A DNA stretch of 64,000 nt from Zerene cesonia (Eukaryota > Arthropoda > Insecta > Lepidoptera > Pieridae). Below the pieces are notes generated by a model, which had not been told where the DNA came from, did not search any database, and was given only the letters and a program-made list of their open reading frames with translations. This document shows positions 33,563-45,900 of this stretch, piece after piece. Positions within the stretch are counted from its first letter, which is position 1. Each line of letters starts with the position of its first letter. A program made the translations under genes and the position numbers. The stretch covers positions 5,146,001 through 5,210,000 of the forward strand of contig NC_052130.1 of NCBI RefSeq assembly GCF_012273895.1. The letters run 5' to 3'.

Positions 33563-33791
33563 TAATATACACCCTTTATGACATACGATTTTAAAGTCCA
33601 CTGAACCACAGTATGTGAACGAGTCACCAGTAATTCAAATTAACTACACAAGTCGCGTATAGTATGTTTACATATTAGTCACTCTGTGGTCGTTTGCTTG
33701 CTCGCGTCTTCTTCAATAATAAAATAAAAAATGCAGTTTTTGCTATAATAATTCTAGGGTATTTTTATAAATATTCTGTTGTATACAAATA

Positions 33792-33905
33792 ATGTTGGTG
33801 GAAAAGTTAAGTGTGAGTGATGTCGTTAAAATATTACAGATTTGGGATAAGGATGAGTTTGTTGATTTTGTGAAGGAAAAAAATGTGGATGGGAGAAAAT
33901 TGTTG
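33792..33905 (+). CDS. SH2 adaptor gene, exon 1
   Basis: ATG to the donor GTGAGT at 33906, 38 codons, phase 0. Encodes MLVEKLSVSDVVKILQIWDK and the first half of the SAM-like segment. A further upstream non-coding exon cannot be excluded. Confidence 0.75.
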
Positions 33906-36900
33906 GTGAGTTGGCTTTCGTATATAGGAATCTGGTGCGGTTAATTAAATTAAACATATTACGACAATATACAGTGATACATCGTTTTAGATTTTTTATA
34001 TATATGTATTTATATTAATTATCGATTAAAGTGACATTCTTGTTCAAATTTCTAATAGTAATTAAACACAGGTATTAGATACATTACAAATAATTTATAT
34101 TCGATTCCTTATCTTGTTTTTTCTATTAGATAATGATTTCGCGTTTGTAATTGCGATAATTCTCATATGAAGTTTAGCTTTAATAATATTCACTATATAT
34201 AGTAAGTAAATGATAATTAATATAATTTTTGGTATAAAAGGGAATTAGGAGTTTCCCAGATATAAACGATAACAAGTATTAAGAATAGTTTATTAATTTA
34301 GTTAACTTCCTTGGTGATTCTATCTAGAGGCACTAGGTTAAATCCCTGGTGAAGAAATGGAACAAAAAATGATGGTGTTAAATGCACTGACCCAAATCGA
34401 AAAGTGAATCTATTGAAATTCTGAATTGTTGTAATAATTTACGTACTATTTCTTTAGTATAAGGTTATCTATTAGTAAAGTGATCAGTACATTTGTTCAT
34501 TGTGTGTTTGTGACCTTGCAGAAAACGCGATATTAAACAATGGCAGATATTTAGTATGCAAATTTTTTACAATCTACGCTTATGGAAGTATATAAGAGAT
34601 TATGAGGAAATTAAAACTAATAATAACTAAAGTGATAAAACTAGATAAAAATAGAAATAATACGGCATTTACTAATTCGTATTCCCAACATTAATAAGCA
34701 AATCCATTAGGGTTATCAGATTTTCGTTATTAGGGTTATTTTATGTCTTCCACAACACTATAAATTTCGTCGCAAACTTATCGAATAAAGTTTCGACAGT
34801 TAAGGTCGTAATTTTATCCGTTTCAGGAAATCACAGAGGGGATGGTAAAGCTATGGCGTCCAAAAGCCAATGCCAAGAATTTTATGTCATTCATTGAGAA
34901 TGTCAAAAAAGATCCGAATAAATATACAAAATGTCTAACAAATGAGGATATTATAATCAAAGAGACCAATCTACGTAGCGACAGCCAGTATCAAACAGTG
35001 AGCGTAAGGAAGTTAAGTCAGCAAGAAGCGAGTAATTTCACTAGCGTTGAGGATATTTTAAAAAGGATTGTAGCACCAAAGAGTTTTTTGTACAGGAACA
35101 AAAGGGAAAAAACGACCTCCTATGTGCCAATGGATGGCACGAAGAAGACAAAGAAATTCTTTAGACTCAGTTCATATGATTATCCAATCTTCGATCTTAA
35201 ATCGCGCTTCACGAAGGTCGAAAATTGCGATCGAGGCTACTATTCGGTTAAGACGAATAACTCTGCGCAGAAAAATAAAAAGCTAGATTCGAGATCTAAA
35301 TACAAGTCCTTGCCTACACCAGAAGAGATGAACGAGAAATTTTCAGACGATCATTTGTATGAAGATTTATGTTACAACCAAGTGGAGCCAGATAAAACAA
35401 CAACTAATCAAACGGTCAAACCGTGTATGGTGAAAATTCAGGAATTATTTCAATCGTTCAAATTCCCCTTTTTTAAAAAGGCTGATGAGGTTGATAATAT
35501 TGAAAAGGACAAAAAGATTGAAAGCGATATTAACATTTATGAGAATAGTGATACTATGACAGACATGTATGATTCGGTACACGTACAAAAGGAAGTTTGT
35601 ACCAAAAATCAGGTATGTTCATTTGTTTCATCTCAAATTTCTTATATTTAAGATACACGTAGACTTAAAATAAGCTCTTAAAAAGTTATTTTTAGCCAGA
35701 ATTTGTTACATTATTTATAAGTTCGTGTGGTCATGACTTATTCATATGTTGCGTTGCTTGCGTAGTGCCCGGATATTTTTTATTTTAACCAGACTATAAT
35801 CTATCTTTGTACCAAAATTTATACAGATCCTATCAGTCGTGTTTGCATGAAAGCGTAACAAACATACATCCGTGTATTCTTACAAACTTTCGCGTTAATA
35901 ATGTTTGTAGTATAATCATATAGACCTATAAAACAAATAAATTTTAATTCTAGATAAAACATCTACTATAAATGGTAGTTTGGATAGAACAATATATTAA
36001 AGAGTTGTAGTTAGCGGATTGGTGAAAATAAAAATGCTAAAATTTCTTCGGTGTTTAGAAATTAAAAACTTTTTAACGGATTTTAAACGCGATTTATTCA
36101 TTATATTATTAATCCGACGTTAACACTTTAAAACGAGCGTGGTCACGGGGAGACTGAAATGAAATTAAAACGCGTTTAAAATCCGTTTCAAAGTTTTTAA
36201 TTTCTAAATGTATAATACTCGCGTAAAATCAAACACAAGAAAATACTATTTCTTCGGTGTCTTAAACTAGCAATGTTTTATGAAAAGTATCTCGCTAGCG
36301 TATTTGAATATATGTATAATGCAAGTGGTTGCACAAATAATCATCTAGACGTGACATATCAGCTTGTTTACATTCAGAATACGTTCCAATATCATAATAG
36401 TCCTCTAGTGATGCGAGATACAGATTTGTAATGAACTGACTTTTCTTGGTTAGGTACACGATAACCCTTTTATGTCTTAACCAGTTTATTATTAACAAAT
36501 ATTATAAAGAAGAATTTGTACTTTAAAAATTCTTTCACCATTAGAAAGCGGCAACTTTGCTGAGTGACATAGGCTATATATGTACCACGGGCGAAGCCGG
36601 AGCGAACTGCTAGTTATTAATAGTATAAATTGACATTTGAGTCAAAGCGCCTAATTAACATGAACGCAAATATCAGCTCAACAAAGCAACAACCAACAGC
36701 ATTTTCTTATCCTATTCTACTTCTTACTAATATTATAAATGCGAAAGTTTGTAAGGATGTGTGTGTTTGTTGATCTTTCACGCAAAAACTACTGAACCGA
36801 TTGCAATGAAATTTGGTACGTAGATAGCTGAACAACTGAAATAAGATATAGGCAAAGGCTTTTTATCCTGTTATTCCTACGGGATACGGACTTACGCGGG

Positions 36901-39900
36901 TGAAACTGCAGGGCACAGCTAGCTTTGTTATAAAGTAACGTCCGTTTTAAATTTGCCCAGATTAAGCCATTCTCCCCATATTGTGTAATCAACGATTCTA
37001 ACGAAACAGGTTATTAACACTTTTCGGAAATCAAATGAAACAAGAACACCTTTATCCAAAATTAATAACAAGACGTAAACTCCCAGTGTTGCCAATTAAA
37101 CTTGTTAAATCCCCTTAACCTGGCTCGGGCCATGTGACTCACTTTGATCTCCCTAATTACGCGTTTAATTAATTTCGTCTTTTGCTTTGCTCATATACCT
37201 ACGTGATAATGTATTATAATTTTGTATTATCTCTTGATACATCCTAGAGATTAAGGCATTGAACACTTTTAAATGGATGTTTGAAATGTTTTTGGATCGG
37301 CATTGATTGTTTACTAGAGACGTACTCTTCGTACGTGATTTTCGCGCTATTTAAGTTGTTATCACAGATAATATAATACCATGTTGTGATAGAGGAAAGG
37401 GAGACATATTAAGCGATGAAAAAACTCCTTTCTAAAATTCGAATTATACTTACAAATATTTTATTTACGTGAAAATTCCATATATCTTTAGATTTCTTGC
37501 AGATAGCGTTAGTAATAAATCGACACAAATTGTATCGAATGTTCATGTGAGTCTATTTTTAGATAGCTACTAAGACATATATTTTTCATATTGTAAAACT
37601 CAAATATTAAGATACATTACTTTTTCTGTCATGTATAGGTACGGTGAAAAATAGTTATCTTACTACAATCTGATTGACTACGAATTATATAACGTGAGGG
37701 AATCTCTGGGCTCATTCTTTGTTCTATATTCTAGAACTGAACTCTTAACTATTCACTTTAATTAGGGTTCCGTATCCATTGGGTAAAGTGGGGATCTTCG
37801 CTGGGTCTTCGCTGTCTGTCCACCTGTTTGTCCATCCGTTTGTCCCTAGGCTGTATCTTATGAACCGTGATTGTTAGACAGTTGAATCTTACAGATTATG
37901 TATTGCTGTTGCCACCATAACTGCGATTAATAAATAATACAGGTTAAGCCACGATTGGCACGGTCAAAATTTGGATGGATGACCAATTTTTTGGTAGTTT
38001 CACTTATTGTACGACTCAGCTGCAAGTCCAACTCGCAGTTAACCTATTTTTTCGTCCTATGATTGAAGTTAAGATGTAAGGGTAATTTCATCTTCTAGGC
38101 GAACCTTGCAGTTGAAGATTATTTAGTACCAGTGAGCGTGGAAAAAGACTATTGTGATGTTTGCTTGAAGCAGAGAGAAGAATCGCTACTGGGTTTCATC
38201 ATGAACTACTTGGAGACGCGGTTTGGTAGACGAGGTATGTATGTGTTTTATTTTTGTGAGTTTGTGGGAGGGAAGAGAAATGGTTTTGTATATCTATATA
38301 CTGGTTTTATATTTATAACAGATTATATAGCAAAAGCAGAAAGCAGTGGTGGCTCAGTGGTGAGAACCTCGGACTTCAAAATCGATAAGTCGGGGTTCGA
38401 GACCGGGCGAGCGTGCAGGAAATAAATTGATTTTTCAATTTATCTGCACATGTGGATAGCATGACCACTGCTTAAAACGGTGAAGGAAAACATCGTGAGG
38501 AAACCGGCATGTCCAAGAATCAAAAGTTCGACGACATGTGACATCTGCCAACCCGCACTTGGCCAGCGTGGTGGATTATGGCCTGAACCCTCATAGGAGG
38601 CCTGTGTCCCAGCAGTGGGAACATATATGGGCTGATGACGACGATATAGCAAAGGGTTTTCTGATATGTTTTGGAAATTAATATCGTAAAACAGTCCGTT
38701 AAAATAAATAAGCTATGAAACCAAATAAATTTAATAAAATATCTTCATATGATTTAATTTCGAGATAGTTACAAGCCATATTACATTCTATTATTATAAA
38801 TATGAACAGAATGATATAATTAAAAACAAAAACAGACGCTAAAACTGAATTCTACTAATATTATAAATGCGAAAGTTTGTAAGTATGGATGCATGGAAGT
38901 TTGTTACTCATTTACGCGAAAACAGCTTATCGAATCTGTATGAAATATCGTACCGAGATAGATTATAATCTGGATTATCACATAGGCTACTCTCAACACA
39001 GGTATCACACGAGTTACCACAGGCTACAGCTAGTACTCTATAACGAATAGTACAATAAAGCATTCAGCTATTTCGCAACCGAATTACCGACAACGTGTTT
39101 CATTGATAGCCGAAATTGAAGCTATTACGTATACGCTAATTATCATATAACGTGGCAGATAAAGAACGGACGTATAGGATAATTCGATTCGGAGATTTTG
39201 GACGGAGGACCACCGGCTCTTACACCGATATGTACTCGCATTCATAGAAAACATTTGTTAAACTACTGATCAATAATATTGCTTGAAGACTGTTTGTGAA
39301 CGTTGTAAGACATTCATTGACTAACCTTATCTAGTTATCAAACCTTAAAATTCTATCCATTATTATATAAATATAAAAACAAAATTATTAGATAAATGTA
39401 GAAAATATCCTTACTAATACCTGTATAATATATTACTAGCTCCAATCCGTGGCATCACTTGCATGATAATCGATTAGTCTATGTGCTATTCCAGACTACA
39501 ATCTATCTATGTACCACAATTCATACGAATATGATAAGCTGTTTGAAAGGTTAAAAGGGTTTGGTAAACATCCATGCTTTCTTACAAACTTTCTCGTTTA
39601 TAATATAGCATTAGATTATTTCTCCTAATACTGTACTAATAATCAATGTTTATAGATAAGGACTACAATATCTTTTCACTAAGTTAGCATAATAATTAGG
39701 CAAGAATAGCTAATACGTGTAACAGTTCATAAGAACTTTAATATAATTTATTAAGAGGCGTGTTTTGATATTTCGGTGTGATGGACATCAATATGTACGA
39801 TAAAATGAGCAAATCCAATGAGTTTCAAGTTAAATTGTGATTGACATACACGCAGTAATTACTTTCCATTGTTTTATACTTCCAAATTACTTTTCACTAA

Positions 39901-42900
39901 TTGATAATGAATATTTAAAAACGTGATTCTATTCTTCCTATTTCCTACTAATAGTATAAATGCGAAAGTTTGTAAGGATGTGTGTGCGTTTGTTGCTCTT
40001 TCACGGAAAAACTGCTGAACCAATTGTAATGAAATTTGGTACCTAGATAGCTGGACAACTGGAATAACATATAGGTAACTTTTTATCCCGATATTCCTAC
40101 GGGATACGGACTTACGCGGGTGAAACCGCGGGGCGCAGCTAGTATGTTATAAAGGAGATAATTTTGGACTTTTAATTGAAGCAGGATTGGTTTATTATGA
40201 TATCTGAAATCACTGCATAGTTTAAAACAAAGTCGCTTTCTCTGTCTGTCCCTATGCTCCTATGTATGCTTAAATCTTTAAACCTACACGGATTTTGATG
40301 CCGTTTTTTTTAATAGATAGAGTGATTCAAATGGAAGGTTTATATGTGTGATAACATATATTTACTACTCCGAATTTAACGCGTGTGAAGTCGCGAGTAA
40401 AACGTAGTGTGTTATAAGAATTGTATGTTAATAAAATATTGTTTAATGTGGGAGCCACACGCTTGGACACATTTGGGCAAGCTCGCTCCGGGGAAGCACC
40501 ACAACCTCACAGAAGACCGGTCAGAAATAGTAACACCGGGAGCCGGAGACCCCGTTTCTATTGCTCACCCTTCCCAGCCCTTTACCCCTGAAAAGCAGGC
40601 AGCGCATTCACACAGGAATTACTTATGCGAAATTTCATGGGCCGTGGTGATTGCTTACCTCCAGCTCAATTGCCCGCTGTGACATAAATTTGACATAAAA
40701 TGTTGTTGTTGTTGTTGTTGAAGACGTCCACTGTTGGACATAGGCCTCCCCCAAAGATTTCTAAAACGACCGATCACCAGCGGCCTGAGTCCAGCGGCTC
40801 CCTTAACGGTTTTGACATAAAATGACTGAATAAATAAAACATTTTTATAATACTTGTTATCTATACTAATATATAAGCTATATAACATCATTAGCTGCAC
40901 GCCCCGGCTCCGCCCGGGTAGCCTTTTATCGTTATTGAAATAATATAAACTATCCTATCTCTCAAGTTGGATCGAACTGCACATGGTGTGCGAATTTTAT
41001 TATAATCGGTTAAGTGGTTTAGGAGTCCATTGAGGACAAACATTGTGACACGAGATTTATATATATTGAGATATATAACGTGAGTGAAACTACGGGGCAT
41101 TGCTATGTAGGTATGCTGTACCAGTAGCTGTTGTAAATAATAAGAAATTCTGATCATATTAAAAATAATTCAACCATGGATTATTCTGTGAAACTCACCG
41201 GTGAATAAAAATAAAAATTAATAAATAAAAAAAACTAGTTCGGAAGGAAATGGTATAGTTAAACAAATGATAAAAGATGAATTTAAAAAAACAATAATAA
41301 AAAAGTGATAGATTGGTTACATGCAGTTTAAACTTTCTCAGGATTCTTTGTTTTTTTGCCGAACGTGTGTCACATGGGGAACATGTGTATAGAGATGAGA
41401 GAATATCTTTATCGATATCGATGGATTTATGAAATATTCATGTATTAGTTAGAATATTAGAAAAGAATAATTACCAATTTATATAAAAAAAAATCTGAAA
41501 TACAGATCTTTTTAAGTCTATATTTCAGCCAATTCTAATTTGTTTTTTATTATTCACTTTTAATATAATGTTGGCAATATGCTAACTAATGCTATGTATG
41601 TAATATACAATTTTATTCTTGAACTTATAGCTGATAAGGTTTTAGAATGGATTTCTTGCAATTTATATTCTTACTAGCAGCGCCCTGCGGTTTCACCCTC
41701 GTAAAAGTAAAAGTTGCCTGTATGTTATTCTTGTTGTCCAACTGTCTACGTACCAAATTTCATTGCAATCGGTTCAGTAGTCGTGAAAGAGCAACAAACA
41801 CACACATCCTTACAAATTTTCGCATTTATAATATTAGTAGGATAATAGGAAGTAGGAATTAGTAGGAAGGATATACAGTTTGTATTTAAATCGATAAATC
41901 TATGACAGCCCTATATATTTCAGTGTTATCTTTTTATTGAATTAAAAAACTAATAGTGGGAAGCATGATAACTTTCAGTCTTCATACATTATACGTTCAG
42001 AAAACAATGTTTTTCTTAAACTTTCAAATGTGAATAATTCAATGAGTTATTTTAAAATGTTTTTGCAACAGTTAAAACAAACAATACAAATTACAGTGCC
42101 CTTTTTATGTGATAATGAAATTATTTTATACTAAGTGCAGTGTTATGGTAAAATGATATGACAATGGTTTAATTCGTTGTAATATTATAAAGAGGAAGCC
42201 TTTCTGTTTATGTATGTATGTTTTCATTTACACAAAAACTGCTAGACCGATCTCGATTACAAATTCCTTCAGAAATACATTTCATACACTCCAAAGCATC
42301 ACGTAATCTTGGAATAAGGCATTTCTGTAACGACTGGAGCGTGTCGAATGTAACTAAATTAATATTTATTAGACGCCCGATGCGTCATTATGAGTCAGCC
42401 TGTCTGACTTTTTGCTAATTGACGAGCTCGGATAGTTCACACCTCTTTATTAGAGTTATTGATTATTAAAATGATAATATAATCATATAAAACACGCTTT
42501 AAATTGTGTTACTGGCTTTTGGTAGGACATTATTTATCTCTCTTTACTGCATATTTATACTATCCTTGTTCCTATATGTATTAATTTCTTATCTATATAT
42601 TGGTATACTTTATTGTATGTATTTATACACTTTCTACCTTTTCAAATTTTATATTTCCTATATCCTATTCCTCGACCGCCTCCTTGGTACAGTGGTTAAC
42701 GCGTGAGCGTGGAACCGAGGGGTCCTGGGTTCAATTCCCGGTGGGGAGGCACAAAAAAAAAATGTATCGGTCTGGCAGGACACAGAAGGCTGATCACCAA
42801 CTTGTCCCAAAAGAAAATCGATCAGTGAAACGGATGTGAACGGATACAGTGAACGGATACATCATCTGCCCCATACCCCAGTAGGGGACACGGGACTTCA

Positions 42901-45900
42901 CTTTATATCCTATTCCTATGCCTGGATGAAATCACTTCTAAGCGATAAGGCAGCCAAATTGTACAATAGATATTGTTTATTGGTTTTTGTTAACTGTATG
43001 TGCATTGTACAATAAAGTGTTAATAAATAAAAAAGAAATAAAAGTTATTGAATCCTGGCGATCCGATTCAGTATAATAAGATCAACTCAATTCATTGTTG
43101 TATTCTCACCGATCCTTGATAAATTTACAAAGATTGAATAACATCTCGAGTCGCTTATAGTATAGGTGAAACTAATAAAAATCGTGTTAAAAAAGACGCA
43201 ACTTCTCATACTCTCTTATATACCGAAACACAATGTTACATGCGAATAATTTGAAGAGTATATCAATCTTTTAATATGTATATTCAAAATTATAAAAGAA
43301 ACGATAGTTAAACTTTTTAAAGCGCAGATTTGCAAAGTTTTGAGAGTGAATGAAATAGTTATAGGTCGTAATAATAAATAGGTATTTTGTTGTGAAACGA
43401 AATAGTTGTGTATCTGATGGATATTTATGTTTGTTCCACTAAAATATGCGAAAAAAACTGTCTTGAGTGAAATATAATTAGTTAAAATGTAGTGCATCGT
43501 ACAAAAATGTGCTGGTGGTTGAAGTTAAGCGTACCGCTAGCGTATAACCTCGCAGCGCGTGGAGGCAATGCAGTTTTGGATGTATTTTATAAAGCCCTAC
43601 ACTGTACTACTGATGTTATTGCAGGTAAGTGCTTTATCAGCCTATGTCTTGTCACTGCTGGCCACGGCACTCATGAGGGGTCAGGCCATTGCCAAGTGTG
43701 GGTTTGGCGTGGGGTATCTAAAATTTTTGTACTTAGACGAAATTTTCTACGTTGCTTTCTCACAGATAGGAGAGGCTATGACGTTCATTTTAATAGGTTC
43801 CCCGATGGTCTGTGTAAATGCTTTTGTTTTACCTTCCACTGTTGTTTATTTTTAACGCAATTTGTGTAAATAAATAATTTGATTCACTCCTGTAACCCGT
43901 TAAAACATAAAAAATAGACACATTATTAACTTGTTATCGCTCTGCGATTTTTTGATGATTTCAAATATATATAATACAAAATACAAAAGAAAATAATGCT
44001 TGAACAGCTCAATTAGCAGAATAAATGGAAATAATATTAATTCCCTCGTTAACTTATATTACAATTTGATCGGTTTACATTTCTATTAAATTTATGTATT
44101 AATATTCCACTTCCACTGAACTGATTTGGAAGAATTTTGGAATGGAGAAAGGTTGAAACCTGAAAGGATACATACCAGTTTTGATTCCGGAAAACGCACG
44201 GAAATTATATATATCTTTTCTTTTGATTAAGCGGCTGAAGAAGCTGGCGGAAAGCTTGTATGCAATCAATGTTAATGATTTACATGAGTATCATAATAAA
44301 TCGTAATTGTATGCTAATTTAATCATACTTTATCGTCTTTAACATTCAATAAGATCGTTGATATCTGAACCCACTTTTAGTCATTACAATTTCCCAGTCC
44401 AATGAGCATTCAATTGAACTGTAATTAAGGCCAATGGCTATAGTGTATAGTATATATATATGGTATAGGCTAATATTAGGAACATATATATACATTAGTA
44501 GTTAATGTAATTTTTAAGCATGGTACTATTCCAGGCGCGGTCTCGGCGGCTCGCGCCTTTTTTCCTAAAACTGATACCTATTATAGCACTTTTCGTAGGG
44601 ATGTCTATTAATACATAAAATAATATAGCATTTGACATGTACAGATAACGTGGCTTTCTATTGTTATGTATCAGTTTATATTTTTTCTCAGGTCCCGAAC
44701 TATCTTAGTACCATATTTTATCCAAATCGATTCAGTAGTTTAGGCGTGGAAGAGATGCAGTCCAGATTCATTTTCGCGTTTATAAGGGATAGCATTCTTT
44801 AGTTTGTGAAACCTGCCAACATTCATAATGTAGAACTAAAAAAAATAGAGATCATAACACAACGCCTTGGGTACACTCAGTATATATATTGTTAAAATAT
44901 AAAGTCATATTCATAAGAAACCAATGGAGGAAACTGAGCTTTTGCACGCTCCAATTAATTATTCAAAATAGACTAGATTTCATTTGTGAATAAATATTTA
45001 TTCAGTTAGAATTACTTTGTTTTCACTTGCTTTTGCTCACCCACGATCTTTCCTTCCACTTTATGGGTTACTAGCGAGATAGAGTTGCTACCTCATGATA
45101 GGACTGCGTTTTGCTTGTTTTTGTAATTTATTATTTGCCAAAAAATAATTTTCCTTTCATTACACAGTATTCGGTAAAGAACCTAAACATTTTGTAGCAT
45201 GTGGTTCTTCAGTTATAACCTTTTGCAGCTTGCAGCAAAGCAAACTTAACTAAGCTTCGATAGCTGTTACGAGATCTCAAATTGTGTAATGTTCTGAAAA
45301 TTGAGAATTCGGCTTCCTATTTTGTATGTATGGGAGCCTCTGAATTATATTTCTTACATGTATTACTTACTGCAATGAAAATTAATTCTTGTTAGTTATA
45401 CCATGTGTAACGCAAGATCCGCTGAATGGGGTCCATTGAGATGACGAATTTGTTTCCATTTGCAATTGTATCCAGAGGAAAGCAGTTAGTAATTTATAAA
45501 AACGAACATCTTTGAATTGCACATTAACTTTTGAACTTAATAATAATTTTGTTAAATAATTAAGGAATTATGAGCCCTTCACAGTTCACACCTTAATTAA
45601 AAGCACATATTATAATTCCAGAAACGAGCGACGTGGCGCAGTCAGACGAGTCGGAAGTGGAGCCATCTTGTGACGAGTCAAAATGGGAACGAAAACCCAA
45701 CATGGCGTCGCGGCCGCTTCCTGTGCCAGTGGAAAACGAGTCGTTTTACATGAATATTGATAGACAGGAGGCTGAGAATTTATTGCTGGGCCAACCGGAT
45801 GGGACGTTTATTTTACGGCCATCGAGTCAGGTGAGTGCAGTGATTTAAGGAAATAGGATAGAAGGGGTAATGTATGATTGTTTCTGTTAGTAATGTAGCC

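Larger units (their letters stand above)
29650..33767. other. Intergenic region between the DM9 and SH2-adaptor genes
   Basis: AT-rich. It contains one SINE (30182), a minus-strand Helitron (32923), a Helitron-like repeat (33384), and a piece at about 31560-31675 shared with 40935-41065. At 32383-32401 there is a short perfect palindrome (TTGTCGAT, three bases, ATCGACAA). No convincing exon. Confidence 0.6.
38235..45621 (+). other. Intron 3 of the SH2 adaptor gene, repeat-rich
   Basis: 7.4 kb filled with SINEs, Helitrons and LINE/SINE units, listed separately. The exon 3/4 phases match, so no exon is required here. A Helitron-type 5' end is at 42179-42230. Confidence 0.7.
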
